DNA from: Cladorhizidae sp. MBARI D1340-BT2
Taxonomy: Eukaryota; Porifera; Demospongiae; Poecilosclerida; Cladorhizidae
DNA: 64,000 nt
Assembly (NCBI GenBank): GCA_028752905.1
Contig: JAQNBH010000013.1
Location: 15,588,867-15,652,866, forward strand
Direction: 5' to 3'
The notes beneath the pieces were generated by a model, which had not been told where the DNA came from, ran no database searches, and was given only the letters and a program-made list of their open reading frames with translations. Within the stretch, counting starts at the first letter, position 1. Each line of letters opens with the position of its first letter. Position numbers and translations under genes: made by a program. Positions 1 through 10,685 of the stretch are shown in pieces.

Positions 1-59
1 ATATGCAGAACAGGTAATGGGAGAAAAGTTCGAAAGATGGAGCAAGTAACAGAACAAGA

Positions 60-150
60 AACAGAACGCCACTGACTGACACACCCCTTATCACATGCAC
101 ACAGAGACATTAGTACCCACATACACACAGAAACAAACACACACTATGTA
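60..150. repeat. CA-rich tract before piggyBac remnant 1
   Basis: Degenerate CACACA-rich sequence. A much longer tract of the same kind lies in the same position relative to piggyBac remnant 2, so it probably belonged to the element before the two copies separated. Confidence 0.6.
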
Positions 151-778
151 AATTATATAGAGGCGAAGACAAAATGGTTCAGCAGGGAAAGGTCATGGCA
201 GTTGCCTGGCTGGATAGAAAGATTGTTACAGCAATGGCAGATCCTACTGAAGTTCTGGGAATGGTGCAAAGGAAACAACAAGGAAGACACTTCCATGCCC
301 TAAACCTCTGGTTAATTATAATAAACACATGGGAGTCGACAATGGAGACCAGTTGAGGGGCTACTACCGTTATAGGCTCAGGTCCAGGAAGCTTTATAAG
401 TACATTTTTTCTCCACACCGATGTAGCAATTACCAACTCATTCATACTCTACAAAGAAGAAACCAACCAGAGAAAAAACTCAAAGAATTCCGAATTGCTT
501 TAGCCAATGAATTGTTGGCGATTATTGCAGTCGAAGGATACCAGTCGAAGGATACTAGGGAGAATTTCATTCCGAATTACTCCACACACTATCCAATTAG
601 GGTACCAATGGCAAATTCTCTGAAACACAGAAGAGGTCGCTGTGCACACTGCCTCGATAGTGGAAAAAAGCAGTCAGAAACCATGTCGTTCTGCAAAGAG
701 TGTAACATTTGGCTCTGATATACAGGAGATCATAATGATTGCTTCCTGCTCTGGCAGAAGTGCCGCGTGAAATACTTA
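150..778 (+). pseudogene. piggyBac transposase remnant 1, C-terminal part
   Basis: Remnant of a piggyBac (PGBD-type) transposase, a cut-and-paste DNA transposase. The first piece (174-290) reads AVAWLDRKIVTAMADPTEV, matching the segment where the family has a W-D-R/K strand near the end of the catalytic core. A frameshift near 280-290 moves to the frame holding NYNKHMGVDNGDQLRGYY, the hallmark Y-N-K-x-M-G-x-D-x-x-D-Q motif. After that come a basic stretch (RSRKLYKYIF) and a cysteine-rich tail with CAHC, CKEC and the terminal IWL, as in the piggyBac C-terminal zinc-binding domain. The tail stops at the TGA near 716-718. The N-terminal half and most catalytic aspartates are missing. It is not functional. 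Confidence 0.85.
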
Positions 779-1029
779 CTATAAGACTTATTTATCTATT
801 ATCATGCATTGTTATTGTAACAAACTTTAGAACTACAACTTCATGTGTCAGTGTTTCACTGTATCTTTTTCATTGATATAGTCATCAACTTGAAGAACCA
901 GCAAGAACAACTTCAAGTAACCCAATGTGACACATGTTTTCCAAAGAGGTACCAATCTACCAACCACCAGACTCCAAGCTATAGCTTAGAAATGGAAACA
1001 AGTGAGGTTGCTTTCAGAGGTATTAACAC
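779..1029. other. No gene seen; probable piggyBac 3' flank
   Basis: AT-rich sequence between the first piggyBac tail and the CA-rich tract. Short open frames here (for example from 845) show no recognisable domain or codon structure. Confidence 0.4.
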
Positions 1030-1495
1030 CTGCACACACACAGTTGGATAGACGCACATAGTAATCATACCAACATACACAGGCAAACACAACACAAGTA
1101 CATACCACAAGCACACACACCAACTGACCGCAAGCATACACAATGACACATGACAAGCATACACAATAACACATTACAAGCAAACACAGACACATAATCA
1201 CTCATACAAACACATGACAAGCACACACAAACACAGCAGAAGGACACACACACAAACACATATCATAAGCACTAACACAAACACATCACAAGCACGCACA
1301 AACACATCAGAAGGATACACACAAACACATCACATGCACACACAACACATGTGACAAGCACAAACACACAAAGAAAGCACAAGTATACACAAACACATAT
1401 CACAAGCATACACACACACAAACATAAACCACAACCACATCACTACACAACACAAACATATAATGCAGACAGACACACAAATCCACACCAATAAT
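1030..1495. repeat. Long CA-rich minisatellite
   Basis: About 450 bases of degenerate repeats built from ACACAAACACATCACAAGCA-like units of roughly 15-25 bases. Open frames on the minus strand here (Cys/Val/Leu-rich) are only translated repeat. Confidence 0.85.
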
Positions 1496-1539
1496 AATGA
1501 CATGGAGAAAGGGGAATGTTTCAGCAGGTAAACGTAATA

Positions 1540-2111
1540 CAGTAGACTCACGCTAATCCGGACCCCTTTATTCCGAAACCTCGCTAATCCTAACTGCATT
1601 ACGTAGCCAAAAAAAACCCAAAAACGTAAAAAATGCGTGCCATTATAGAACTTCGAACCTACCACGAGCCTGTCATACGATGCAGCTACAGTGATATGGA
1701 GAAGAAAAGAGCACACAAGAGCCTTGCCATCAAGGAGAAGGTCGAGATCCTGGACCAGCTCGGGAAGAAAAGCTACAAGTTACTATCTCAACAGTATGGA
1801 GTAGGGGTCTCCACTATTTCAGACATAAAAAGGAAGGGCAGCGAGTTGTTAGGATGCAAACGGAAGATGACTGAGATGGGATTCCGGAGATCTGCTAAAA
1901 GATGGGAAGTGATCATAATGATTAAAAATAACTTGTACTCCCACCACCCATTATTCAACCCACGCCTGCAAAAAATAAACATAGTATTATTCAGAGTTCA
2001 ATATTATGATATTCATAAATTTCACTAATCCGAAAATTTCACTAATCCGAACATTTCACTAATCCGAACTACTCAGATCCCCAGGCTATTCGGATTAGTG
2101 ATTGTCTACTG
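1540..2111 (+). mobile_element. Tigger/pogo-type element, internally deleted, with TA target duplication
   Basis: The 572-base element has terminal inverted repeats. The left end is CAGTAGACTCACGCTAATCC; the right end, read in reverse complement, is CAGTAGACAATCACTAATCC. It is flanked by TA on both sides (1538-1539 and 2112-2113), the expected target duplication of the Tc1/mariner-pogo superfamily. Near the right end the motif TTTCACTAATCCGAA occurs three times in tandem (about 2023-2070), probably subterminal transposase-binding sites. It encodes only the DNA-binding part of a Tigger transposase, so it is a non-autonomous deletion derivative. It sits inside piggyBac remnant 2. Confidence 0.9.
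1696..1905 (+). pseudogene. Tigger transposase N-terminal DNA-binding domain (CENP-B N type)
   Basis: From ATG at 1696 the frame encodes a basic start (MEKKRAHKSLAIKEKVEIL) and a helix-turn-helix with LLSQQYGVGVSTISDIKRKG, the classical pogo/Tigger/CENP-B N-terminal fold. The similarity ends near 1870-1905; the frame then runs through non-coding sequence to 2028. The second HTH (HTH_CenpB type) and the DDE catalytic domain are absent. The frame is open upstream to 1633, but the family start is at the MEKK methionine. Confidence 0.85.
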
Positions 2112-2285
2112 TAGCAACGGCAACAAGAGCTGATCCAACTGAAGTGTTTGGAACTATTCAAAGAAAACAAAGGGATAGAACAAGGCAGAGACCTCCATGC
2201 TTTGACCATCTGGTCAACTACAATAAGCACATGGAAAGAGTGGATAAGGGAGATGAGTTGAGGGGCTAAGTTAAAGCCAAGAAAG

Positions 2286-3590
2286 CTGTTTTCTATCACT
2301 TAAAGAGTAATAAGAGTTCCATAATGTTGAAAAGGAAGCTTGTGTCCATTTTGACAAAAATTAGAGATTTCGTCCAGTTTTTCTTAAAAATGCTCATAAA
2401 CTTCCCAATTGGAGCAAAATAGAGTTAAAAAGTGGAGATTTCTCACTAAAGCTGTTTTCTGTCATTTATACAGTAGTTATAGTGCCATAATGTTGAAAGG
2501 AAGCAAATTGCCCACTTTGAAAAGAATGGGACAGTTTTTACGTCCGTATTGGAGCAAATTGGAGCTTCTTTCGGTTAAAAAGAGGAGATTTCTAAACAAT
2601 AGCTGTTTTCCATCATTTAAAGAGTAGAAACAGTTCCATAACGTTAAAAAGTAAGCTGTGCCTATTTTGAAATGAATGAGCGATTTTGGACAGTTTTTCC
2701 TAAAAATGCTCCAAAACGTCCCAATTGGAGCTTCTTTGGGTTAAAAAGTGGAGATTTCTAAACAGAAGCTGTTTTCTGTCATTTAAAGAGTAGATGTAGT
2801 TCAATATTGTTGAAAAGGAATCTAATGTGCCCATTATGAAAAGAATGGGTGATTCGTATACATTTTCCTCAAAACGCTCAAAAACGTACCAATTGGAGAA
2901 AATTGTAGCTTCTTTGGTTAAAAAGGGGAGATTTCTCATCAAAACTCATTAAAGAGTAGAAATGGTTCCATTATGTTAGAATAAGGGATTTAGTACAGTT
3001 TTTCCACAAAATGCTCAAAATCATCCCAATTATAACAAAATAGAGTTTCTTTCGGTTAAAATGGGGAGATATATAACCAAAAGCTGTTTTCTACAATTTA
3101 AAGAGTAGAAATTGTTCCATGATGTTGAAAAGGAAGCTAATGTGCACACTTTGAAAAGATTGAGACAGTTTTTCCTCAAAACACTCAATAACGTCCCTTC
3201 TTTCAGTTAAAAGTGGAAGATTTCTAAGCAAAAGCTTGTTTTCTGCCATTTAAAGAATAGAAACATTTCAATGTTGAAAAGCAAGGTGTGCATTTTGTAA
3301 AGAATGAGCCAGTTTTTCATCAAAACGCTCAAAAAAGTCCCAATTGGAGCAAAATAAAGCTTCTTTCGATTTAAAAGAGGAGATTTCTCAACAAAAGTAA
3401 AAGAATAGACAAATTTTCATCAAAACGCTCAAAAAAGTCGGTTTAAAAGGGGAGATTTCTCAACAAAAGCCGTTTTGTGTCATTTAAAGAGTAGAAACAG
3501 TTAATGTTGAAAAGGAAGCTAATATGCCCATTTGAAAGAATGAGCGATTTCAGACAGTATTTCTTCAAAATTCTTTTGCAGAAGCTCCCT
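2286..3590. repeat. Satellite A, about eight units of ~160 bp
   Basis: Tandem, diverged units recognised by AAAGAGTAGAAACAGTTCC, AATGTTGAAAAGGAAGCTAA, GACAGTTTTTCCTCAAAACG and AAAAAGGGGAGATTTCT. Landmark copies lie near 2299, 2470, 2627, 2790, 2955, 3102, 3256 and 3489, giving a period of about 150-170 bases. The same satellite in the same orientation reappears at 27.08-27.84 kb. Open frames inside are not genes. Confidence 0.9.
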
Positions 3591-3987
3591 AAACATCCAT
3601 AGATTCTGCACAGATTCTGCAGATAGGTCTCTCTATGTGCTCTCTATTGATACTAAAGATCCATAGATTTTGCACACCACTGTAATAGACTGGATATACA
3701 GCTCAAAAATAGGTATCTCTCTGCATGCTCTCCCTTGATGCTAAACATGTTAGCTCCATAGATTCTGCAAACTTGACTGTATAGACTTGACATGTAGCTC
3801 TAAAGATAGTTCTCTCTGTGTGCTCTCTCTTTATACTAAACATCCGTAGATTCGGCACACTTCACTTGATATATAGCTCTAAAGATAGGTATTTCTCTGT
3901 GTGCTCTATCTTGATGTGAGCTAACATATTTAGCATCAAGAGAGGGCACACTGGGAGATACCGATATATATCAAGTCCATTACAGTC
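3591..3987. repeat. Satellite B, short array ending in an inverted unit
   Basis: Units of about 95-100 bases marked by CATCCATAGATTCTGCACAC, GATATATAGCTCTAAAGATA and CTCTCTGTGTGCTCTCTCTT. The last part (about 3915-3987) runs in the opposite orientation. The switch forms a hairpin whose arms are GTGTGCTCTATCTTGATG and CATCAAGAGAGGGCACAC, separated by a short loop. The array abuts satellite A on the left and the inverted end of the next element on the right. Confidence 0.85.
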
Positions 3988-4289
3988 CCAAGTTTTGACT
4001 ACATTTCTTAATTGCATCATCTTAAATTTATTTCCTATTTATACCCCTTCCCCGTTTCCGGGGCTCGGAAAATAAGTTTTTCCACCAAACTACAATACTT
4101 TCAGAACCAAAATGAACTATTTTTCTTTAATAAGTTGCTCGAAATGAAAGTATCACATGTACTCACAAAATAAATAACTGGTTAGGGTATGCTCCCAAAT
4201 GCATAATCACATTAAAAGTTTACACAAAAATGCTGATAATTTCTGTTCAATTTGCTCATCCTGGATGGTGATCTAGCACCATGTCCTTG

Positions 4290-6480
4290 CAGTTCAGGAG
4301 CATCAATAACATAACATGTTCAAATGGAACCCAGCATTGATCTTTCCGTGAAGATGGAGGCCACGAGAGAAGTCCTGTACTGTAGCATTTCATAAAATTA
4401 TTGAGCACATCATTTTCTTCATCAGATCTTTCAACAACGCAACCAACAAATCATTCCTTGTCATATATACATGCAAGATACTGTCCAGGCTGCAACTGAT
4501 GGTGTTGAGAATTTGGCAGTTTACTGGAAAGTGATAATTGCGACTGCTTACCACCAAAAATGACCATTGTGAAATCACTGCCAGCAGAGATTCGTTTCAT
4601 CTTCATCTCTGCTTCACAGATGGGAATGAAGGAATGATGAGAATGCATATCAGTAACTGTTTTGGCTGCTGCAAAAGTGAAGGTAAATCGAACTTTACTG
4701 AATTGTCTGCAACATCCTCAGCAGACACAAAGAAAAACGTAACTCATTCAATGTGTTCAGATGCCCAGTTCAACATCTGAGTTGCTTTCAAGATCTTGTT
4801 GTCTACCGTTGCCTGCAAGCTGGCACGAGTCAATAAGCGCTTCACTGTAATATATAGCAATACCATCACAGAGGCTTTTGCCATGGCTTGGCTTGTTGCC
4901 AAAAAAATCCATTCTGCATCATGTCTATAGTAATTTTTATGGTAACATAAATTAGTAAAGTTCTTGAAATTTTTGTACTGGCTAGCTGCTACATCACTGA
5001 AATATATAATTTTCTCAATGGATGGTAGTGTATATAGTAGTCTTTAGATGAGATACCATGGCCGAAATAAATGCATGGACGGTGACGGTGTCATGCTTAA
5101 GGCAATCAGAAACAATTCAAATATTCAAGCACTTTACAGATGTGTGATAGATGCCAAAAAGGTGAAGTGTGGCTTGTGAATTCTCCCAGTGATGTCCTTG
5201 TACAGCATCTTGTAATATGAAGCTGCAGTTTTCTGCAAAGTCCAACAACACAATAGCCCCGTCTGGAACAAGATCTTCCTTCAGCTTGCTTTTGTAGTTT
5301 GACTTTGCCTTTGCTATGAAGTGATGCTGACGAAGACCATCAAATGCATCACTGGCTAGCTGAATAAACTCGTGAGTAGATACTGTGAGACATACAAGGG
5401 TGGTCCTGACAGTGTGAACCCACTGCTTGTACTGAATGGGATCATCAGAGTCAATATCCTGTGAGGCCAACAAATCAGTTAAATAGTCTTCAATGGCATG
5501 CTTTCCTGGGCATGATTCACAAAGATGGAGCATGCAATTGCGGTTTTCTGCACTGCACACTATTTTCCCCAGGATTTCTTTGTAGTCCTCATTTGCTGGC
5601 TTGACAGCTGTTAAAAGTTTGACATTTTGGTGCTGCTAACATACACAGATGGAATGCATCCCTGAAGCAGTTACTGGAAGGAACCATTTGGGTCTAAATT
5701 CACAAAATTTAGAGAATCCAACCTTATCATCTGTTTTTCTTAGTGTACTCAAGGTAAAGTTCTTTGAGATTCACTAGTATTAGCCGTATTTGTTTATACT
5801 CTTTATTGCAATGCACCATAATGGTTACATATTCAGGGCACATTCGGGAATATTAATCAGATTGATAAAAGTCCACCACCCTTTCAACCACTGCCTGAGA
5901 AAGAATCCCGCCCCTATTAGCGTCTTGATCAGCTAAGATACCTTTCTTCTTCATCAATTTTCTTGCTCGTTTCACCAAATGTTCTGTTACATCAAATTCC
6001 TGCATGATCTTATATGCTGAGTCCAACTTTCTGGTGCAAGCGTCAATAGCCTGATCTTTTCCTGCTTGGTGACAACTTTGACTTTGTCTTTAAGAAGGAC
6101 AATCAGATTATCAAGTCTCTGCAACTTTCAGTTTCACCGTCACTACCTGTGGATTCAAGTTCGTCCATTGTTAAGTCTAGTACAGGAGCACACTTTGCCT
6201 TGAATGCTGTGTTATGCTGATTCACTTATCTTTTGCCGTAGGATGGCCTATCTCGCTTACTAACAGAGGTTTTAATGGGAGTACAGTCCAAAGCCTCAGC
6301 AGTTCGTTTGATGGAGTCAAATGAAGTTTCCATATAGTCCTCATCAGACATTTTGTCCTCATCAGGTATTTCTATATTACCATGTTGTATGTCATCGTCT
6401 TTGCTATAACATCCTGGACATAGCTTATGGCCAGGTTTCAAATTGAACTTGAGGGCACTCCTCTCATCAACAGCTCTTAA
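4290..6480 (-). pseudogene. Decayed transposase-like gene of a widespread unnamed metazoan TE family
   Basis: Reading right to left, these pieces appear in the order expected for a protein family I know from many cnidarian, arthropod and fish genomes, always in repeats. They are an N-terminal zinc-type piece LKPGHKLCPGCYSKDD (6440-6400); a helix-turn-helix-like piece with KIRLLTLAPESWT followed, after a frameshift, by FDVTEHLVKRARKLMKKKG (about 6080-5930); and a core piece of 147 residues (5560-5117) with IVLLDFAENCSF and QDAVQGHHWENSQATLH. Downstream come YFSDVAASQYKNFKNFTNL (about 5010-4950), RASLQATVDNKIL (about 4840-4790), then GQYLACIYDKE and the downstream WPPSSRKDQCWVPF (about 4500-4320). 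The DFAEN and SD residues could be catalytic acids, but that is inference. Several frameshifts, including in the ATSHGKG-type motif region, make it a pseudogene. Confidence 0.7.
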
Positions 6481-7048
6481 TGATTCGGTAAGGCATAGAG
6501 TACGGTATAGTTTAGTCTAAGATATATATATATACACACACACTTTTTATAATGTGATGGAGCCTTAAACATATTGCTGATATAATTAAGCTACACTTGA
6601 GCTTCTTTGCAAGAAACTATGCAAGTACAACTTCACAAGTAGATGCCAATTTTCAAAATAGAGGGGTTCTGAGACAATCAACTTGAAAGGTCGCATGTAA
6701 TACACACTCTGATATTTAACTTACTTGTTACAGGTTTCTTGTGAACAGAAAATGGGTCACAGCAATACTTCTGTAAGCTTTCGTAACAACATGACAAATA
6801 CACTTTTTCATGGTGAAGACAAACTTGGTCCTGGTAAGCTAAGGAAATTCCACACCTCCACCGCAGCAGTTCCCGATTCTTTAATTTTAACTCTAAAATA
6901 CTTTTTTCCTGCAGTAGGACAACTTGTGGCAGTGCTCCTTCTTACACTATCCTATTTTACAATGTATGGGTGAACCGCTTGAAGCCAAATTTATTGACAT
7001 TAAAGTCACAATGTTTCTGTTCTGTCTTAACCTCTCTTTGTCTTTATA

Positions 7049-7294
7049 TATTATGAAAAGATGATGCAATAATGCATCATCAGCGAATAAACATTGCATC
7101 AGCTTAGGCAATTTAGTTATATTCCTAGAAGCTAATGCAATAAATTCCAGAAGCTGATGCTGATGCAATAATTTCTAGAAGCTGATGCAATAATTTCCTG
7201 TATATAGCTGATGCAATAATTTCCAGAAGCTGATGCAATATGTATTCCCATATGATGATATGATGATCCATTATTGCATCATCTTTTCATATAT
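7049..7294. repeat. 245-bp inverted-repeat hairpin with internal GATGCAATAATTTCC array
   Basis: The arms TATGAAAAGATGATGCAATA (7049 on) and the reverse complement at about 7271-7294 enclose a set of about six imperfect direct repeats of AGCTGATGCAATAATTTCCA (7085-7245). It could be a small MITE or the subterminal repeat block of the surrounding element. The shared GATGCAAT word favours the second reading. Confidence 0.75.
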
Positions 7295-7469
7295 AATTGT
7301 CGACGGTATAAATATAAAAGAAGGGTACGAATAGGAAATAAATTTAAAAAGATGATGCAATTGAGAAACATAGTCAAAACTTGGTACATATACAGGTAAC
7401 ACATGTATGTAAAAGCTCATTCTGCCAGGTAATTGCCCACATAGTCAAACTGCCCCAGATACGGGAGCG

Positions 7470-7745
7470 TAGTCAAATATATTAAACACACCCACAGTCA
7501 CTGATATTAAACACCCACAGACAGCAATATTAAACACACCCGGTCAGCGATATTAAACACGCCGACAATCAGAGATATTAAACACATCCACAGTCAAGAG
7601 ATATTAAACTCACCCACACTCAGTGATATTAAATGTACCTATAGTCATTGATATTAAACACACCCACCATCAGAGATATTAAACATATCCACAGTCAGAA
7701 CACATCCACAGTCAGAGATATTAAACACACCCACAGATAGTGCTA
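7470..7745. repeat. Minisatellite of ~23-25-bp units
   Basis: About eleven imperfect copies of GATATTAAACACACCCACAG, with units varying between TCA, ACA and CGG at the junctions. No coding potential. Confidence 0.9.
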
Positions 7746-7894
7746 TTAAAATGGTATTAACGCTACTAAAATAATAATAAACATTTAACCATTCAACCAA
7801 AAAAGTAAATAAACATATTTTCACATAGCTAAAGCTTTGCTCTATGATTATATATTAAAAATATAACGTATGTATAACGTAGATAAACATGAAA

Positions 7895-8265
7895 AACATG
7901 ACGTCAAACTTCACTTCCGGTTTTGGAATAGAGATGTCGGTTCAGATGAAGTTACCGTTCATATTTTTAATGATGATTTTGACCTCTCCAAGAGTGATAA
8001 CTCTTGATAAGATAAAGAAAATACCCCTGATTATTTGGGAAGCTACGAGGTTGATGTGAATGAGCTAGCAGCTCTGTCAAGATCTGTCATTGGTAGCCCT
8101 AGCCCTTGTCCACCTTCTGCTACCTCTCTTGCTGGTATGCATGTAACGTAATCTAGTTATGTAAAGGTATAATAAATTTATTCTGATATATTTAGGTCCT
8201 TCAAACATCTCTCCTTCTGACTCTAATGAGTCAGTGATGCAAGTATCCCTTCCTATTCAGCTCAA
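7895..8265 (+). pseudogene. Possible two-exon ORF remnant, unrecognised
   Basis: From about 7900 a frame reads KLHFRFWNRDVGSDEVTVHI and, past two adjacent stops at about 8005-8010, DYLGSYEVDVNELAALSRSV and a Ser/Pro-rich stretch. This ends at a possible donor (GCTG/GTATGC near 8135). A possible acceptor (TATTTAG/GTCC, near 8193) restarts with SNISPSDSNESVMQ. It resembles the start of a transposon gene more than a host gene. I do not recognise the family, and the stops mean it is dead if it ever was coding. Confidence 0.25.
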
Positions 8266-9885
8266 TGTTATGATATTCACAGTTATAATTATGGTTGTTG
8301 CCAGCTTCATAATTATAATGATATTCATAATTATATGTTTGCCAAAAATATATTCTTCGATTGTCAGCTACTAACCTGTCACTCAATGAGCAATAGTAAA
8401 CTGTTGAACATTCATAGTGGACAAACATTCTTAGTGGAGATAATAATGAAAGCTAATAACAGTTCCGTTTCTTATAATGAGATTCACGATGTTGTGGTTT
8501 ATTGCTAGGCCACCAAATTTTGTTACAATATTCATCCACTCATTACCTATCACCTGATATATGGTTGCTAGGTACTTTACATCATGCCTCTTTAAATATA
8601 ATATATATTAAGAAAATCATTCATTTTGTGAAAAATACCTCTGTAAATTTACCGGTGAGAGGGTTAAAAAATAACTGAACCAGCATCACTTAAACATTTA
8701 TACCAAGTCAGACATCCACTAAAATCCCTAGCTAGTAAGGGATAGCACTGTTGTTGATTAAAATTGTAGTAATTTTTTGGTGGCCACGTGACAACCACAA
8801 AATGAATATCATTATCTCTGTTTTAGAACATGGATCTTAAGAGCATGCAGAATAATAACACGCACAAAAAAAACAATACTTCATCACTCCCTGTTCTCAT
8901 CTAATATGGTTATCATCATGGTAACTCGTAGTTATGAAACAAGCTGGAAGCCTTCCTGTGGTCCTTTTGAATATTACATTAAAAGTGGACAATTTAGAGG
9001 ATTAAATATTCACTGATGACCAACACAAAAATCTTCTGGGGAAAATGTTCATGCATATAGAGGAAGCTACACCCTGCTTTGCCGCTCGTTGATTTAGTAT
9101 TTGTGGATTGGATATTAGCCAGGATACCCGGGAACATTAAAACCCTGTAAATATATTAATCTACACATTCGGGGATGGGGGTGGAGCCAATACAACAAAA
9201 TTAATAATTTTAAACAGACCTTTAGCAATCTTGGATTGTATTTGTCAGAAAAAGAAATTAAAAAAAGAATTTAGTAATGTCTGGCACCAAATCTATACAT
9301 ACGACGCTTTACAAATTATGAAGTGTATTATATTTGGTAAAGGATCATGTAAAAGTCTGTGTCTAAATTGCAAGATTGGTCTTTTTTCTGACGTATCACA
9401 TTGTGGTCTTGTTGGTATATATGTTTGTGTGTACATAGTGCTCTTCTCGTTGCTCACCTTTTGTAACGATGGTGATTTTGTCGATCATAAAATCCTGCAA
9501 ACTCCGCCCTTCTAGGCTGTCATGAGAGTTGGGAAGTTATAACTGATGTTGAGCGAGGTCCATGTTACGTTTCTCGCAGATATAGGTGAGAAGCTTCTCC
9601 ATGGACATGGAGGGTGACATGCAGACAACCGGGTGTTGAGACTGCGAAGTTCCACTTGACGAAGCATTAACTAGTGGGGTGTGATTAGATGCATGAGAGG
9701 ATAGTGGAGTCACTTGACAATGCAGTTTAGTCACAAGATAAATACAGTCCAGTCGCATGACAATGTGTCTTTACACAACCACGAAATCTGACCACCATGC
9801 TATATAAGTCAGTGTTGAGTGCAAGCACTAGCCATCAAGGATGCTATATACAATATGCTTAACTATTAGCGCAATAATAATAACA
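8266..9885. other. No gene seen
   Basis: AT-rich, non-repetitive sequence. The open frames at 9231-9515 (+) and 9537-9758 (-) have no recognisable motif and no good splice or start context. Confidence 0.4.
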
Positions 9886-9889
9886 TACA

Positions 9890-9920
9890 CACATGCATGC
9901 ACACACACACACACAGACAC
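9890..9920. repeat. (CA)n microsatellite
   Basis: Pure and near-pure CA dinucleotides directly left of the hAT-A end. Confidence 0.9.
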
Positions 9921-10369
9921 CAAGTGCTGATCTAGCCAAATTCAAAGGGGGGGGGGCCAAGTATCGTATTTCCTTAAACTCTTCACTCCCTTGAATAGAC
10001 TGCTTCCTAGCTCCAGTCTTTGGTGAAATAAACTGCACCCTCAAACTGCTTGTGCATCAAAAGTAAATGCCCCTTTACATAGCTCCTGCCCCAGTCCCTA
10101 TCAGGACAAATGGCCAAACTGTGCAAGTCCTAATTGAAATAGTATGTGCTTTTGATATGTTTATGTCTTCGTATACTTCGTAAAAGTTCTAGATGTTAGA
10201 GCGCATGCAGTCCATTCGAGGATATACGATACATTGAAACCAGAGTGATCCTGGAAAGATGTGAATTGCGCAGGAACTCATGTGTTTTGTATAGGTTAGC
10301 TCATTGTAATATACACACAAAATCAATCAAAAAGTACAGATCTTTTAAACATTCTAGGTGAGTGTTGTG

Positions 10370-10685
10370 AAATAATAAACCTGCTGACAACTTGTTTGGG
10401 ACAGATTTTAATCTTGTGATGTAGATTCATCAGAGTCAATGCAGCAAGCCTTTCTTCTCCCATGGTTGAATGCTAATTTTTCATAGTTAACGCAGAGAAG
10501 AAAATGAACATTCAGCTTCACAGCTAGTTATAGGAGGAAGAGTACATCCTATGATGAGTAACTGATGAATATTAGGGTAAACATCAGGATCACACAGTTT
10601 CAGGGTGTCAAGAAGGTTTGTTGGGATGTTTTCTACTGGCCATCTTTGATACCAATCTTTAAGGGGCTGAAAACACATCTTTTTT
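10370..10685 (-). pseudogene. hAT-A transposase, C-terminal piece (hAT dimerisation domain)
   Basis: Minus-strand reading gives KDWYQRWPVENIPTNLL, LKLCDPDVYPNIHQLL, TLPPITSCEAECSFSSLR and, in a shifted frame, GEERLAALTLMNLHHKI. This is the hAT C-terminal dimerisation region (Dimer_Tnp_hAT) in the form found in ZMYM1-like elements, including the T-S-C-E-x-E-x-S-F-S-L signature. One frameshift lies after SSLR near 10490. Its natural upstream partner is the piece ending at 16367. The MULE separates them, and the bases at 10656-10663 and 16359-16366 look like the MULE target duplication. Confidence 0.85.

Larger units (their letters stand above)
1515..2285 (+). pseudogene. piggyBac transposase remnant 2, split by a Tigger element
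   Basis: A second copy of the same piggyBac family as remnant 1. The left part (about 1515-1539) aligns at DNA level with the GGTTCAGCAGGG region of remnant 1. The right part resumes after the Tigger element at 2112 and reads ATATRADPTEVFGTIQRKQ, then the YNKHMERVDKGDELRG motif, and reaches a stop at about 2266. About 35 bases present in remnant 1 (the W-L-D-R-K strand) are missing at the junction. After about 2285 the sequence passes directly into satellite A. The upstream CA tract is shared with remnant 1, so the two are likely duplicates. Confidence 0.8.
3988..7384 (-). mobile_element. ~3.4-kb DNA transposon with ~60-bp inverted ends, family unnamed here
   Basis: The left end (3988-4049, starting CCAAGTTTTGACTACATTTC) is the reverse complement of the right end (about 7322-7384), with only scattered differences across about 60 bases. 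Both ends contain the word AATTGCATCATCTT. The interior holds one decayed reverse-strand gene (4300-6480) and, near the right end, repeats of a related word (GCTGATGCAATAATTTCCAG), which look like expanded subterminal binding sites. I could not fix a target-site duplication. The boundaries rest on the inverted repeats alone. Confidence 0.7.

Noticed and set aside
979..1716. Overlapping Cys/Val-rich minus-strand open frames of 60-128 residues
   Set aside because: They translate the CA minisatellite and the Tigger flank; the composition is that of the repeat, with no domain.
9537..9758. Minus-strand 73-residue ORF with a Ser-rich part and a CEKRNMDLAQ end
   Set aside because: No family recognised and no splice or start support; kept only as non-coding.
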